From: Parabacteroides distasonis ATCC 8503
GTDB lineage: Bacteria > Bacteroidota > Bacteroidia > Bacteroidales > Tannerellaceae
NCBI RefSeq assembly: GCF_000012845.1
Contig: NC_009615.1
Location: forward strand, 333,501-397,500
Direction: 5' to 3'
Length of the DNA stretch: 64,000 bases
Below, piece after piece: positions 43,860 through 52,414 of this stretch. The stretch's first letter is position 1, and each line of letters starts with the position of its first letter. The notes beneath the pieces were generated by a model. The model saw nothing but the letters and a program-made list of their open reading frames with translations, searched no databases and was not told the DNA's origin. Made by a program: the position numbers and the translations under genes.

Positions 43860-45503
43860 ATGAACAGATTTCTCTTAAAAGGTTTGGCCTCTGTGTTAAC
43901 GATGGCCGTTATGTTTGGGACTGTATCGTGTAGTGATGACGATGATAAACCTGATGGCTCCGTAGCCGTATCGGCTGTGGCAGTCAGTCCTACTACCGCT
44001 ACTATCAAGGTGGGCGAATCCACTACCTTGTCCGCGACTATTACTCCAAGTGACGCTACGGATAAAACGGTTACATGGAGTACTTCCGATGAAAAGGTAG
44101 CGACTGTTGATGCCGGTAAGGTAACAGCCGTGGCCGAAGGTTCCGCTACAATTACTGTAACTACGAAGGATGGCGGTAAAACGGCTACTTGTACCGTGAC
44201 TGTCTCTAATGATGCTCCGTCTTCCAAAGAGGTGATATTGGAAGGAAATATCACGGCTGATCTAACGATCAACGCTGCCGACAAGAACTTCATGAAAGGC
44301 TTCGTATACGTGAAATCAGGCGCTACATTGACTATTGAGGCTGGTTCTGTTATCAAAGGTGTGTCCGTTAGTCCGGGCGAGAAAGCCGCTTCCTTGATTA
44401 TCGAGCCGGGCGCTAAGATCATCGCCGAAGGTACTGTTGACAAACCGATCGTCTTTACGTCCGATAAAGAGCCGGGTAAACGTTTGGCAGGTGACTGGGG
44501 CGGTCTGATTATTTGTGGTAACGCTCGTGTGAATCGTACCAATCAACCAACTATCGAAGGAGGACCTGGTACATTATATGGAAATACGACCTCCGATGAG
44601 TTTAATGCGGAAAGTTCCGGTAAATTGAAATACGTTCGTATCGAGTTCGCCGGTTATCCTTTGGAGCCAGACAAGGAAATCAATGGCTTAACCTTCGGCG
44701 GCGTTGGTAGCGGCACGGAAGTGGAGTTCGTTCAGGTTTCATTTTCGAACGATGATTCTTACGAATGGTTCGGTGGAACGGTAAATGCCAAACACTTGAT
44801 CGCTTACAAAGGCTGGGATGATGATTTCGATACAGACTTCGGTTATACGGGTAAACTGCAATTCTTGTTGAGCGTACGTGATAAGAATATCGCTGATACT
44901 TCAGACTCTAACGGTTTTGAATCTGATAACGACGGTGACGGTTCTTCCAACACTCCGCTTACCAAGCCGGTCTTCTCCAACGTAACCTTGATAGGTCCTT
45001 TCTATGGCAAGGTATCCGATAAGACACAGGCTGAGGTGGAAGCCAAGACAGCCGACGCTGCTAACGGTGCCAAGGGTGGTAAATTCCAGGCAGCCATGCA
45101 CCTGCGTCGTAATACCAGCTTGAATGTTTACAACTCCGTATTCACCGGCTGGCCTTACGGACTTCGTGCTACTGATAAGAAAGGTACGGCAAACGATGGC
45201 ATCGCCATCAAGAATGTGATCTTTGCTGGTATGTGGAAGAACTTCTATGAGGATGATAAGGTAAGTGAGAACTTCTTCAATCTTGCCGGTAGCAACACGA
45301 CTCTGGCAACGACCAACGAGATTATCTCTAAAGATGGTGATTACTCTTCTGTCGTAGCTTCAGCTGTGCAAGGCGCTGAATTTGTCGATGAGGTATTGAA
45401 CAACAGCTTCTTCGAAAAAGTAACTTACAAAGGTGCTTTCGACGGAAAGAATGACTGGACTGCCGGTTGGACTAATTGGGATCCTCAAAATACCGAATAT
45501 TAA
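43860..45503 (+). CDS. Surface lipoprotein with BIG2 domain and beta-helix-like domain
   Basis: The 547-residue protein has a lipoprotein signal (GTVSC lipobox) followed at once by SDDDDK. This acidic Ser-Asp run is the kind of export signal that sends Bacteroidetes lipoproteins to the cell surface. An Ig-like BIG2 domain (VAVSPTTATIKVGESTTL to about 115) precedes a region rich in turns, with LTIEAGSVIKGV and GDWGGLIICGNARV, suggesting a right-handed beta-helix. It starts 44 bases after the TonB receptor gene and likely forms a receptor-lipoprotein pair that captures the ligand. No catalytic residues are evident. Confidence 0.8.
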   Translation: MNRFLLKGLASVLTMAVMFGTVSCSDDDDKPDGSVAVSAVAVSPTTATIKVGESTTLSATITPSDATDKTVTWSTSDEKVATVDAGKVTAVAEGSATITVTTKDGGKTATCTVTVSNDAPSSKEVILEGNITADLTINAADKNFMKGFVYVKSGATLTIEAGSVIKGVSVSPGEKAASLIIEPGAKIIAEGTVDKPIVFTSDKEPGKRLAGDWGGLIICGNARVNRTNQPTIEGGPGTLYGNTTSDEFNAESSGKLKYVRIEFAGYPLEPDKEINGLTFGGVGSGTEVEFVQVSFSNDDSYEWFGGTVNAKHLIAYKGWDDDFDTDFGYTGKLQFLLSVRDKNIADTSDSNGFESDNDGDGSSNTPLTKPVFSNVTLIGPFYGKVSDKTQAEVEAKTADAANGAKGGKFQAAMHLRRNTSLNVYNSVFTGWPYGLRATDKKGTANDGIAIKNVIFAGMWKNFYEDDKVSENFFNLAGSNTTLATTNEIISKDGDYSSVVASAVQGAEFVDEVLNNSFFEKVTYKGAFDGKNDWTAGWTNWDPQNTEY

Positions 45504-45538
45504 TCAAGCTTGGCATTGAATAGGTTGTGAATTTGTTA

Positions 45539-45580
45539 AAGGCACTGAGGTATCCGGAAAGATCCCTCGGTGTCTTTTTA
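45539..45580 (+). terminator. Terminator of TonB receptor operon
   Basis: AAAGGCACTGAGGtATC pairs with GATcCCTCGGTGtCTTT around a CGGAAA loop, followed by T residues. Confidence 0.85.
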
Positions 45581-45605
45581 TGTATAATTTAGATAAGAAT
45601 GTATC

Positions 45606-46076
45606 ATGAATAAAAAGCTATTGTTACTTTCCGCTTTTTTGGCGGGAGCCTCTTGGACCGTGCTGGCGCAAGACTTGGTATTGAGCGAGGGACAGTATTA
45701 TACCGATGAGACACAAACCACCCCGTATACGGGCCGCTATACGGAATTCTATGAGGATGGCATGCTCAAGATGGAGCTGTACCTGAAGGATGGCCGTCCC
45801 GAGGGAACCTATGTGATCTATTATCCGGATGGCAAGATCGCCGAGGTGCGTTCCTACTATCACGGGATCTTCCATGGTGAATGGCGCACGTATAGCGATA
45901 ACGGCCAGCTGATCGGCCTGGCTTCTTATAAGGAAGGGCAAAAGGACGGCCCTTGGCGTATCTGGAGCGATAAGGGAAATTTGTTGTATGAGATGTTCTA
46001 TACGGCAGGGAAGAAATCTGGTGTCTGGCGTAGCTGGGATGAGGAGGGGAATCTGCTTTCCGAGGAGAATCAATAG
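45606..46076 (+). CDS. Secreted YwqK/MORN-like repeat protein
   Basis: The 156-residue protein has a signal peptide (MNKKLLLLSAFLAGASWTVL, cleavage after LAQ) and then about five MORN-like repeats of the type YYPDGKIAEVRSYY, YSDNGQLIGLASYKEG and WSDKGNLLYEMFY. Databases often label such proteins YwqK-family antitoxin, but nothing here indicates a toxin partner. The repeats form beta-hairpins of unknown function. It follows a strong terminator and is probably transcribed separately. Confidence 0.8.
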   Translation: MNKKLLLLSAFLAGASWTVLAQDLVLSEGQYYTDETQTTPYTGRYTEFYEDGMLKMELYLKDGRPEGTYVIYYPDGKIAEVRSYYHGIFHGEWRTYSDNGQLIGLASYKEGQKDGPWRIWSDKGNLLYEMFYTAGKKSGVWRSWDEEGNLLSEENQ

Positions 46077-46087
46077 GAATAATTGCC

Positions 46088-46216
46088 GTTTACATACCGT
46101 TGTAACGACATTTACCTCTAATGGTAAATGTTTTTTCCTCTAGAGGTAAATGTCGTTACATCAGTATGTAAACAGTTTTACCTCTAGGTGAAAATACTTT
46201 TACTTCTTGATGAAAA
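46088..46216. repeat. Tandem palindrome array D (6 units, 22 bp)
   Basis: Six imperfect palindromes follow each other with centres near 46097, 46119.5, 46141.5, 46164, 46185 and 46207, a 21-22.5 base step. Examples are ACATTTACC/GGTAAATGT, CCTCTAGAGG and TTTTACCtcTAGGTGAAAA. Units 1 and 4 share one word in opposite orientation (GTTTACATAC versus GTATGTAAAC); units 2, 3, 5 and 6 share another (TTACCTCTA). It fills the gap between convergent ywqK-like and hslR-like genes. Confidence 0.85.
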
Positions 46217-46251
46217 TATTGGTAAATGTAATTGACTGGAAATCAGCATGC

Positions 46252-46683
46252 TTACTCCTCATCCTCTTCTCCAAAGTCGAACTCGAAATCGAATCCGTCA
46301 TCCATGAATTCCGGCTCAGTGAATTGCTCCAGTTCACGACGGTCTTTCTTGGTAGGACGTCCGAGACCTTTCGCACGGTTCACGAAACCGGAGATACGGT
46401 TCATCTCCAGAATCTCATACTGATCCGGGGTTGTCACGTTCTCCAAGTAATTCGGGACGAGCTTCGCGCCCACACGATTCTCGATCAATCCGATTACCTT
46501 AAAAGAGAAGGTGATCGGCGGTTTACGCACTTGGATCACATCGCCAACCTTGATCATGCGGGAAGGTTTGATCGTTACTCCACCTATCATGATACGCCCT
46601 TTCTTGCAAGCTTCCGCGGCTATCGTGCGGGTCTTAAAGATACGGGTCGCCCACATCCATTTATCGATACGTACCTCGTTCAT
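46252..46683 (-). CDS. hslR: S4-domain RNA-binding protein (Hsp15-like)
   Basis: The 143-residue protein opens with an S4 RNA-binding domain (VRIDKWMWATRIFKTRTIAA, GGVTIKPSRMIKVGD) and ends in a strongly acidic tail (FDFEFDFGEEDEE). Hsp15-type proteins bind free 50S subunits carrying stalled nascent chains, so the ribosome-rescue partner pth directly upstream is a fitting neighbour (21-base gap). The acidic tail is an extension compared with the E. coli protein, which is basic at its C terminus. Confidence 0.85.
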   Translation of the reverse strand: MNEVRIDKWMWATRIFKTRTIAAEACKKGRIMIGGVTIKPSRMIKVGDVIQVRKPPITFSFKVIGLIENRVGAKLVPNYLENVTTPDQYEILEMNRISGFVNRAKGLGRPTKKDRRELEQFTEPEFMDDGFDFEFDFGEEDEE

Positions 46684-46704
46684 ATCTGTATTCTCAGTCT
46701 CTTT

Positions 46705-47268
46705 TTATTTATTATTAAATTGATTCATCGTAATCTGGATGCCGGCGAGGCAGAAGCTCTTGATGATCTCTGTCGCACGATCCAATATCTCTGGCATCAA
46801 TTGCAATTCCTCCGGGGGAAATTTCCCTAGCACGTAATCGATCTGTCCGCCCCGTGGAAAATCGCTGCCTATGCCGAAACGAAGGCGGGAATATTCCTGC
46901 GTATTCAATAACTGGGCGATATTCTTCAACCCGTTATGCCCGGCGTCGCTACCCTTTGGTTTCAGACGTAAGGTTCCGAATGGCAATGCCAGATCATCTA
47001 CGACAATCAATAGATTTTCCACGGGAATGTTCTCTTTTTGCAACCAGTACCGAACGGCGTTGCCGCTGAGGTTCATAAAGGTATTCGGCTTTAGCACGAT
47101 CAAGTCACAGTTTTTCACCCGTATGCGTGCGATTGCCCCGTATCGCTCCTCAGTGAAATTGCCTCCTACGCTCTCTACCAGATGGTTGACAACCCGGAAA
47201 CCTATATTATGGCGGGTTCCCCAATATTCGGAACCGATATTACCAAGTCCTGTTATCAAATATTTCAT
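46705..47268 (-). CDS. pth: Peptidyl-tRNA hydrolase
   Basis: The 187-residue enzyme releases tRNA from prematurely dropped peptidyl-tRNA. Landmarks are the N-terminal [22 protein letters not shown] with the catalytic His in [17 protein letters not shown] near 65, [26 protein letters not shown] near 92-118 (catalytic Asp and His) and [10 protein letters not shown] near 135. Length is typical. It lies after rplY, separated by a terminator-like hairpin, and before hslR. Confidence 0.96.
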   Translation of the reverse strand: MKYLITGLGNIGSEYWGTRHNIGFRVVNHLVESVGGNFTEERYGAIARIRVKNCDLIVLKPNTFMNLSGNAVRYWLQKENIPVENLLIVVDDLALPFGTLRLKPKGSDAGHNGLKNIAQLLNTQEYSRLRFGIGSDFPRGGQIDYVLGKFPPEELQLMPEILDRATEIIKSFCLAGIQITMNQFNNK

Positions 47269-47286
47269 TATCCTCGAATCTATAAA

Positions 47287-47323
47287 AGAAAGGGGAAGAA
47301 CATTCTATGAATATCCTCCCCTT
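47287..47323 (-). terminator. Hairpin terminator after rplY
   Basis: AAAGGGGA and TCCCCTT form the stem; the minus-strand reading continues with TCTTTTATA. Partial read-through to pth is likely. Confidence 0.65.
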
Positions 47324-47353
47324 CATGTATTGTAATAATGTTTTTACCTCAGA

Positions 47354-47938
47354 TTATCCTTTAGCCTGAGCACCACGAGCGGCACGAGTCAATTGAACGG
47401 CGCAAACAACAGCGTTTTTAGCGTTCATCAATTCAAGACCTTCGAAGTGCAAAGCACCTACCTGCATAGTCTTACCTAAGCCAAGGTGATCCACATTAAT
47501 CGTCAACTTTTCAGGGATTTGATCGTATATAGCTTTCACTTTCAGTTTTCTCATTTGAAGAGACAACTTACCACCGGCTTTAACACCTTCTGCGTGACCT
47601 TCCAAAACAACCGGAACTTCCATTACTACGGCTTTGTCCTTAGATACTTCCAAGAAGTCCATGTGAAGGATTTCGTCAGTTACAGGTTGGAACTGCATGT
47701 CCTTAACGATTGCCATCGTCTTGTTACCGTCAATGCTTAACTCAACAACGAAAATCTCCGGAGTGTAAACCAACTTACGAACGGCTTCTTTTGTAACCGT
47801 GAAGTGAGTTACTTTTTCGCCACCGTATAATACAGCGGGAATTTCATTGTTCTTACGCATTGCCTTCAAGGCTCTTTTCTGATCAGCGGAACGAGCGACG
47901 ATCTCTCTTCCTTTTCCTTCTAACTCAAATGTCTTCAT
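47354..47938 (-). CDS. rplY: 50S ribosomal protein L25 / Ctc family
   Basis: The 194-residue protein has the L25 5S-rRNA-binding domain (1-95; MRKNNEIPAVLYGGEKVTHF, VKDMQFQPVTDEILHMDFLEV) and the TL5/Ctc C-terminal beta domain. This is the longer Ctc form, not the short E. coli L25. A promoter at 48021-48051 drives it with a leader of about 75 bases. It heads a short translation-related set rplY, pth, hslR. Confidence 0.95.
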   Translation of the reverse strand: MKTFELEGKGREIVARSADQKRALKAMRKNNEIPAVLYGGEKVTHFTVTKEAVRKLVYTPEIFVVELSIDGNKTMAIVKDMQFQPVTDEILHMDFLEVSKDKAVVMEVPVVLEGHAEGVKAGGKLSLQMRKLKVKAIYDQIPEKLTINVDHLGLGKTMQVGALHFEGLELMNAKNAVVCAVQLTRAARGAQAKG

Positions 47939-48020
47939 TTTCTTTAATTTTTGTGTTACTCAAAATTAGTTATTTTGCTTCCTAATTTCCCATCACACGG
48001 TACGGGGCTAAAAAGCGGTG

Positions 48021-48051
48021 CAAAGATACGATTTTTGTTTGATGTGACAAA
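48021..48051 (-). promoter_or_regulatory. Promoter of rplY
   Basis: On the minus strand TTTG (48048-48051) and TATCTTTG (48021-48028) are exactly 19 bases apart, a full Bacteroidetes -33/-7 pair. Confidence 0.78.
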
Positions 48052-48074
48052 TATTTCGCATGTTATTTGTCGGA

Positions 48075-48866
48075 TTATCGATCTAGCTTCACTAATTTCG
48101 TGGTTCGCATGATCCAACGGACAAGGCCGTGGGGGAGGAGCATTACGAGGGGTGTGCATATTTTGTTGAAGAGACCCGGTAATAGGGAAGCCCGGTGGTG
48201 AAACAAGGCATTAATCCCTTTTTTAGCCAGTTTTTCCGGACGCATCATGATACCTAGGCGGATCGCTAAGGTCTTTAAGTTGTCGCTTAGGTTATATAAA
48301 TTCGTGGCGACGGCGCCGGGACAAAGTACGGTTACGCTTACTCCATAATCCAGTAACTCTGAACGCAAGCCTCGGGAGAAGCTTTTCAAGTATCGCTTGG
48401 TGGATGCGTATAGCGTAATTCCCGGATAAGGTAGCCAACAAGATAGGGATGACATATTGAGGATATATCCATGACGCCGTTTCTTCATCTCTTGCCCGAA
48501 ATAATAACAAAGCTGGGTAGGAGTGGTCACGTGGAGGTAAAGCATTTTCTCGACGATGTTGGCCTTAGCTTGTAAGGTCTCGCAGAAAAAAAACATACCG
48601 GCGTTATTGACCAATACCTCTATTGGGATGTTTTTCTCTTGGCAAGTATCATATAGCTCCTTGGCCGCCCCGGGGATCGCCAAATCACGATAAAGCGGCA
48701 AAACTTCTATACCATATTTCTCGGAGAGAAACTCACCTTTCTCCCGGATCGCCTGTTCCTCATTGCTGACGATCACTAACTGATAGCCTCGTGAGGCTAG
48801 TTCCTCGGCATAGGCGAGACCTATTCCGGAACTGGCCCCCGTGACTAAAGCCCATTTCTTTTCCAT
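48075..48866 (-). CDS. Short-chain dehydrogenase/reductase
   Basis: The 263-residue classical SDR has the NAD(P) loop TGASSGIGLAYAEEL at the N terminus, NNAGMFF near 88, a catalytic Ser in LNMSSLSC and the YxxxK pair YASTKRYLKSF near 155. The C-terminal hydrophobic region suggests membrane association, as in lipid- or sterol-acting members. Its ATG overlaps the stop of the upstream flavin oxidoreductase fragment by one base (TAATG), so the two were a coupled redox pair before the fusion event upstream. The substrate is unknown. Confidence 0.85.
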   Translation of the reverse strand: MEKKWALVTGASSGIGLAYAEELASRGYQLVIVSNEEQAIREKGEFLSEKYGIEVLPLYRDLAIPGAAKELYDTCQEKNIPIEVLVNNAGMFFFCETLQAKANIVEKMLYLHVTTPTQLCYYFGQEMKKRRHGYILNMSSLSCWLPYPGITLYASTKRYLKSFSRGLRSELLDYGVSVTVLCPGAVATNLYNLSDNLKTLAIRLGIMMRPEKLAKKGINALFHHRASLLPGLFNKICTPLVMLLPHGLVRWIMRTTKLVKLDR

Positions 48867-49507
48867 TATTTATATTCAAGCCTTTTGATTTCACGTACGA
48901 TACATTCCGGAAGACCTTTCACGTTCTTATGACAGACCATATCCTCGCTATACATACGGGCGATACAATAGTTACTATGCCCACAATCGCAACGGGCGTG
49001 CTCGTCTTCTTTCATACGGTTGACGAAGCCCGGTTCGTTCACCAAGGCACGTGCCATGGCCACAAACTCGAACCCGTCGTTCAGTACCTCCTCGATCTTG
49101 TCTCTGGAGACCAATCCTCCTACGTAAATAAGAGGTAAATGTAAGGCTTTGCGGAATTTCAACGCATCTTCAAGGAAGTAAGCCTCCTTAAACGGTTCCG
49201 AGGGAATCATATATTTACCCACCATGCGGATTCCAATCGGTAGATAGCCCCTAGGCATATAATACGCCATCGTACGGATCGGCATTTCTCCCCGCATTAC
49301 ATACATGGGGGCACGGCTCACGAATCCGCCGCTTAGTACTAAGGCATGCGCTCCGCATTGGTCTTGGAGTGTACGGGCTACTTCTAGGCATTCGTCTATT
49401 TCAAGTCCTCCCTTGAACCCGTCCCGCATATTGGTCTTTACGGTTACGGCCATGTCGGAACCTGCTGCTTTCATCACCTCTTCCATACACATTCTCATGA
49501 AGCGCAT
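48866..49507 (-). pseudogene. Old Yellow Enzyme family gene, 3' half only
   Basis: The 213-residue ORF matches the C-terminal half of NADH:flavin oxidoreductases: FKGGLEIDECLEVARTL, LIYVGGLVSRDKIEEVL (FMN phosphate site) and FVAMARALVNEPGFV, then a Cys cluster CDCGHSNYCIARM. These proteins are normally near 400 residues. The first half of the barrel is absent; just upstream of ATG 49507 the frame reads NR then a TAG stop. Upstream DNA encodes an RND transporter instead. It can still be translated from ATG 49507 but cannot make a full FMN barrel. Confidence 0.82.
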
Positions 49508-51336
49508 ACGGTTCTATCCGTATCCGCCGTACCTTCCGTGAAGTTACTGATTAGGATCTCCGGATATTTCTCACGGAACTTCTTGTCGATGTCGAGAGCT
49601 AACTCACGGGTAATATCCTGCCGTGTACCGATCGGCAACTCAATCGTTATGCCGATGCGTGCGTTATCTTGTGTCGGGAAAAATTCCGTCTTGATAACCG
49701 GGATCAGCATCATACTGCCGATGAAGATCAGCGTAGCGCCTACGATCACCGTTTTCCGGTGGCGTACGGCCCAGTTCAAGAAGCGTCCGTAACTGCGATC
49801 CAAGGCGTTCAATCCCTTTTCGATAGGCGTGAAGAACATCCGGTACAATTTACCCTTCTCCGGTTGCTGGCGTAATAACTGTGAGCAAAGCATCGGGGTC
49901 AATGTCAAGGCGCCTACCGTAGAAACGATCATGATGATACTAACGATCCATCCCAACTGCTTAAATAAGATACCCGCCATACCCGTAACCATCGTCAACG
50001 GCAAGAACACCGCTAACATCGTAAGGGTGGAGGCGATAACCGAGATAGCCACCTCGTTCGTGGCGTGTACAGCGGCCTGTTTCGGCTGGCTACCCCGCTC
50101 GATATGGGTCGTTACGTTCTCCAATACCACGATAGCGTCGTCCACCACCATACCGATAGCGATAGAAAGTGAGCTCAATGAGATAATGTTTAACGTATTG
50201 CCCGAGGCCAGCAAATAAGCGAAAGAAGCGATCAAGGAGATCGGGATGGTTAAGATAATGATAAACGTAGCCCTCCAGCGTCCCAAGAACACGAATACCA
50301 CCAACATAACGATGATAAAGGTAATCATGATCGTCTCTTTCAAGCTATCGATCGTATTCAAGATATTCGTGGAAGTATCCATGATTACGTCCAGCTTCAC
50401 GTCTGAGGGTAAGCTAGCCTGTATCTCCGGAAGTTCCTGGTGTACCTTCTTGGCGATGTTCACCGAGTTCGCTCCGGACTGTTTCTGTATGACGATCATA
50501 CCACCTTTCGTGCCGTTGTTGAACGTTTCTTGCGCACGTTCCTCGATACTGTCCTCTACACGGGCCACGTCACGCAGATATACGTTCTTTCCGTTCTGGC
50601 TACCGATCACTAGGTCTAGCATCTGCTTAGCGTCCGTGAATTCTCCTTGAACACGCAAGGAGTAGGTATTAGAACCGATATCTACGCTACCTCCCGGTGT
50701 ATTCCGGTTCTCTTGCGCGATGATGGTAGAGATACCTTCGATGGTCTGGCCGTAAGCCTCCAACTTGTACGGGTCGCAATACACTTGCAACTCACGGATC
50801 GGCGTACCGGAGATAGACACGGCACCCACGCCACTGATACGGGCCAATGGGTTGGATACCTTATCGTCCAAGATCTTGTAAAGAGCGTTCGTGCTCTCCT
50901 CCGCGGTCACGGAAAGGATCAAGATGGGGATATCGTCCGTACCGAACTTGAAGATGATCGGATTCTCTACGTCATCGGGTAGGGAAGACTCTACCATGTC
51001 CAGTTTGTCGCGGACATCGTTTGTGGCGACATCGATATCGATGCCATAATTAAATTCCAACGTTACGATCGATATATTCTCACGGGATTGCGACGTGATA
51101 TGCTTCAAGTCGCTTACGCTATTCAACACGTTTTCCAAGGGCTTCGAAACATTCATCTCGATATCCGAAGCACTGGCGCCGGGATAGGCCGTCATCACCA
51201 TGATGGTGTTCGTCTCTATCTCCGGAAGCAAGTCCACTGATAACCTGCTTAAGGAAAAAAGTCCGAAGATCACGATCGCCACAAATACAAGGGCGGTCGA
51301 TACGGGCTTTCTTACCGCTGTTCCATATAAACTCAT
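49495..51336 (-). pseudogene. RND efflux transporter, 3' truncated
   Basis: The 613-residue ORF is the N-terminal part of an HAE1-type (AcrB/MexB-like) proton-driven pump: YGTAVRKPVSTALVFVAIV, the first periplasmic domain, GMVVDDAIVVLENV with the paired Asp of the proton relay near 400, and helices to about 555. Complete pumps have 1020-1060 residues. It ends TEGTADTD-RTVCAS, the last residues being out-of-frame reading into the flavin oxidoreductase fragment. The second periplasmic domain and last helices are lost, so a working pump is not expected. Confidence 0.85.
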
Positions 51337-51342
51337 AGTCTG

Positions 51343-52368
51343 TTATTCGTTTTCGATTTCAACTTCCATACCGTTCGTCAGGCGGCTTTGCCCGGTGATA
51401 ACCACTTGGTCGCCATCCTCCACTCCGGATATGATCTCATATTTATCACCCATACGGCGTCCTAGCTTCACCTTCTGGTAGGAGACCTTACCGTCTTTGC
51501 ATACATAGATATACCGGTCGCCGGCACCTGATTGTTTTACGATAGAGCGATCCGGGGCCACCACGTGATCCATATGGCCGAAACTCATCGTCACCCGGGC
51601 GAACATACCCGGTCGCACTCGCTCATCCGAGTTGGCGATCTTGATCTCCACGGGGAACGTGCGGGTAGCGGGATCGATCGTCGGATAAACCAAGTTGACT
51701 TTACCCTTGAAAACCTCGTCTCCGTACACATCCAGCCGGATATCTACCTCATGGCCTTTCTTCACTTTCGTAAAAAGACTCTCGGAGACATTCACCATTA
51801 ATTTGACCGGACGGATTTCCTCCACTGTGTAGATTGGGTTTCCGCCGCTGTACATATCGCCGCTATCGTAGTTGCGGGCGGTTACGATTCCGCTGATCGG
51901 GCTTAGCAATTGGGTGTTCTCCACCAAGTTTTTATACGTCTCTCGAGCCACTTCCAAGGAAGTCTTTTGGGCATCCCAAGCGGATTTGGAAGCACCACCT
52001 ACCTTATACAACTCGTCGATACGTTTGAACTCGATCTCTTGGTTGTCCAATTGTATCTTCGCTTGCTTTAGGCTGGTAGCGTCCATCTTGGCTAATAACT
52101 GCCCGGCTTTTACATGGTCGCCTACCTCGGCGAAGATTTTCTCGATACGGAATGGGGTTTGGGGAGCGATATTATTTTTGATATTCGCTTCCACCGTAGC
52201 GGTAAATTCACTGAGTTGCTCCACGTCTTGAACAGAGACCGTCTCCACTTTCACCTTTACTTTCTCATTCTGTGTTTCCGTGGCTTCCTCACTCTTATTA
52301 CCCGAGCAAGACATCAGCAGGGCCAATGTAGCTATCGGTATTACTTTCAGCATTTGACTTGTCTTCAT
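51343..52368 (-). CDS. RND periplasmic adaptor lipoprotein
   Basis: The 341-residue membrane fusion protein has a lipoprotein signal (LALLMSC lipobox followed by SGNKSEE, not a surface-export run). The beta-barrel, lipoyl and helical hairpin order is visible: QTPFRIEKIFAEVGDHVKAG near 75, LAKMDATSLKQAKIQLDNQ near 95, QLLSPISGIVTARNYDSGD near 155. It would bridge the inner-membrane pump and TolC. It lies 6 bases before the truncated pump gene and 46 bases after tolC-like. Confidence 0.93.
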   Translation of the reverse strand: MKTSQMLKVIPIATLALLMSCSGNKSEEATETQNEKVKVKVETVSVQDVEQLSEFTATVEANIKNNIAPQTPFRIEKIFAEVGDHVKAGQLLAKMDATSLKQAKIQLDNQEIEFKRIDELYKVGGASKSAWDAQKTSLEVARETYKNLVENTQLLSPISGIVTARNYDSGDMYSGGNPIYTVEEIRPVKLMVNVSESLFTKVKKGHEVDIRLDVYGDEVFKGKVNLVYPTIDPATRTFPVEIKIANSDERVRPGMFARVTMSFGHMDHVVAPDRSIVKQSGAGDRYIYVCKDGKVSYQKVKLGRRMGDKYEIISGVEDGDQVVITGQSRLTNGMEVEIENE

Positions 52369-52414
52369 ATAATTGTTCCTAATTATTATCTATTAAACTT
52401 TCAATTTTTAATTT

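Noticed and set aside
45504..45530. Sigma54-like TTGGCA near 45510
   Set aside because: There is no TTGC at the required distance; only the site at 59977 fits.
45606..46076. Toxin-antitoxin role from the YwqK name
   Set aside because: The protein is secreted with MORN-like repeats and has no toxin partner; the family label is historical.
46088..46216. Possible CRISPR array
   Set aside because: Units are back-to-back palindromes of about 22 bases with no unique spacers and no cas genes nearby; the same holds for the other arrays.
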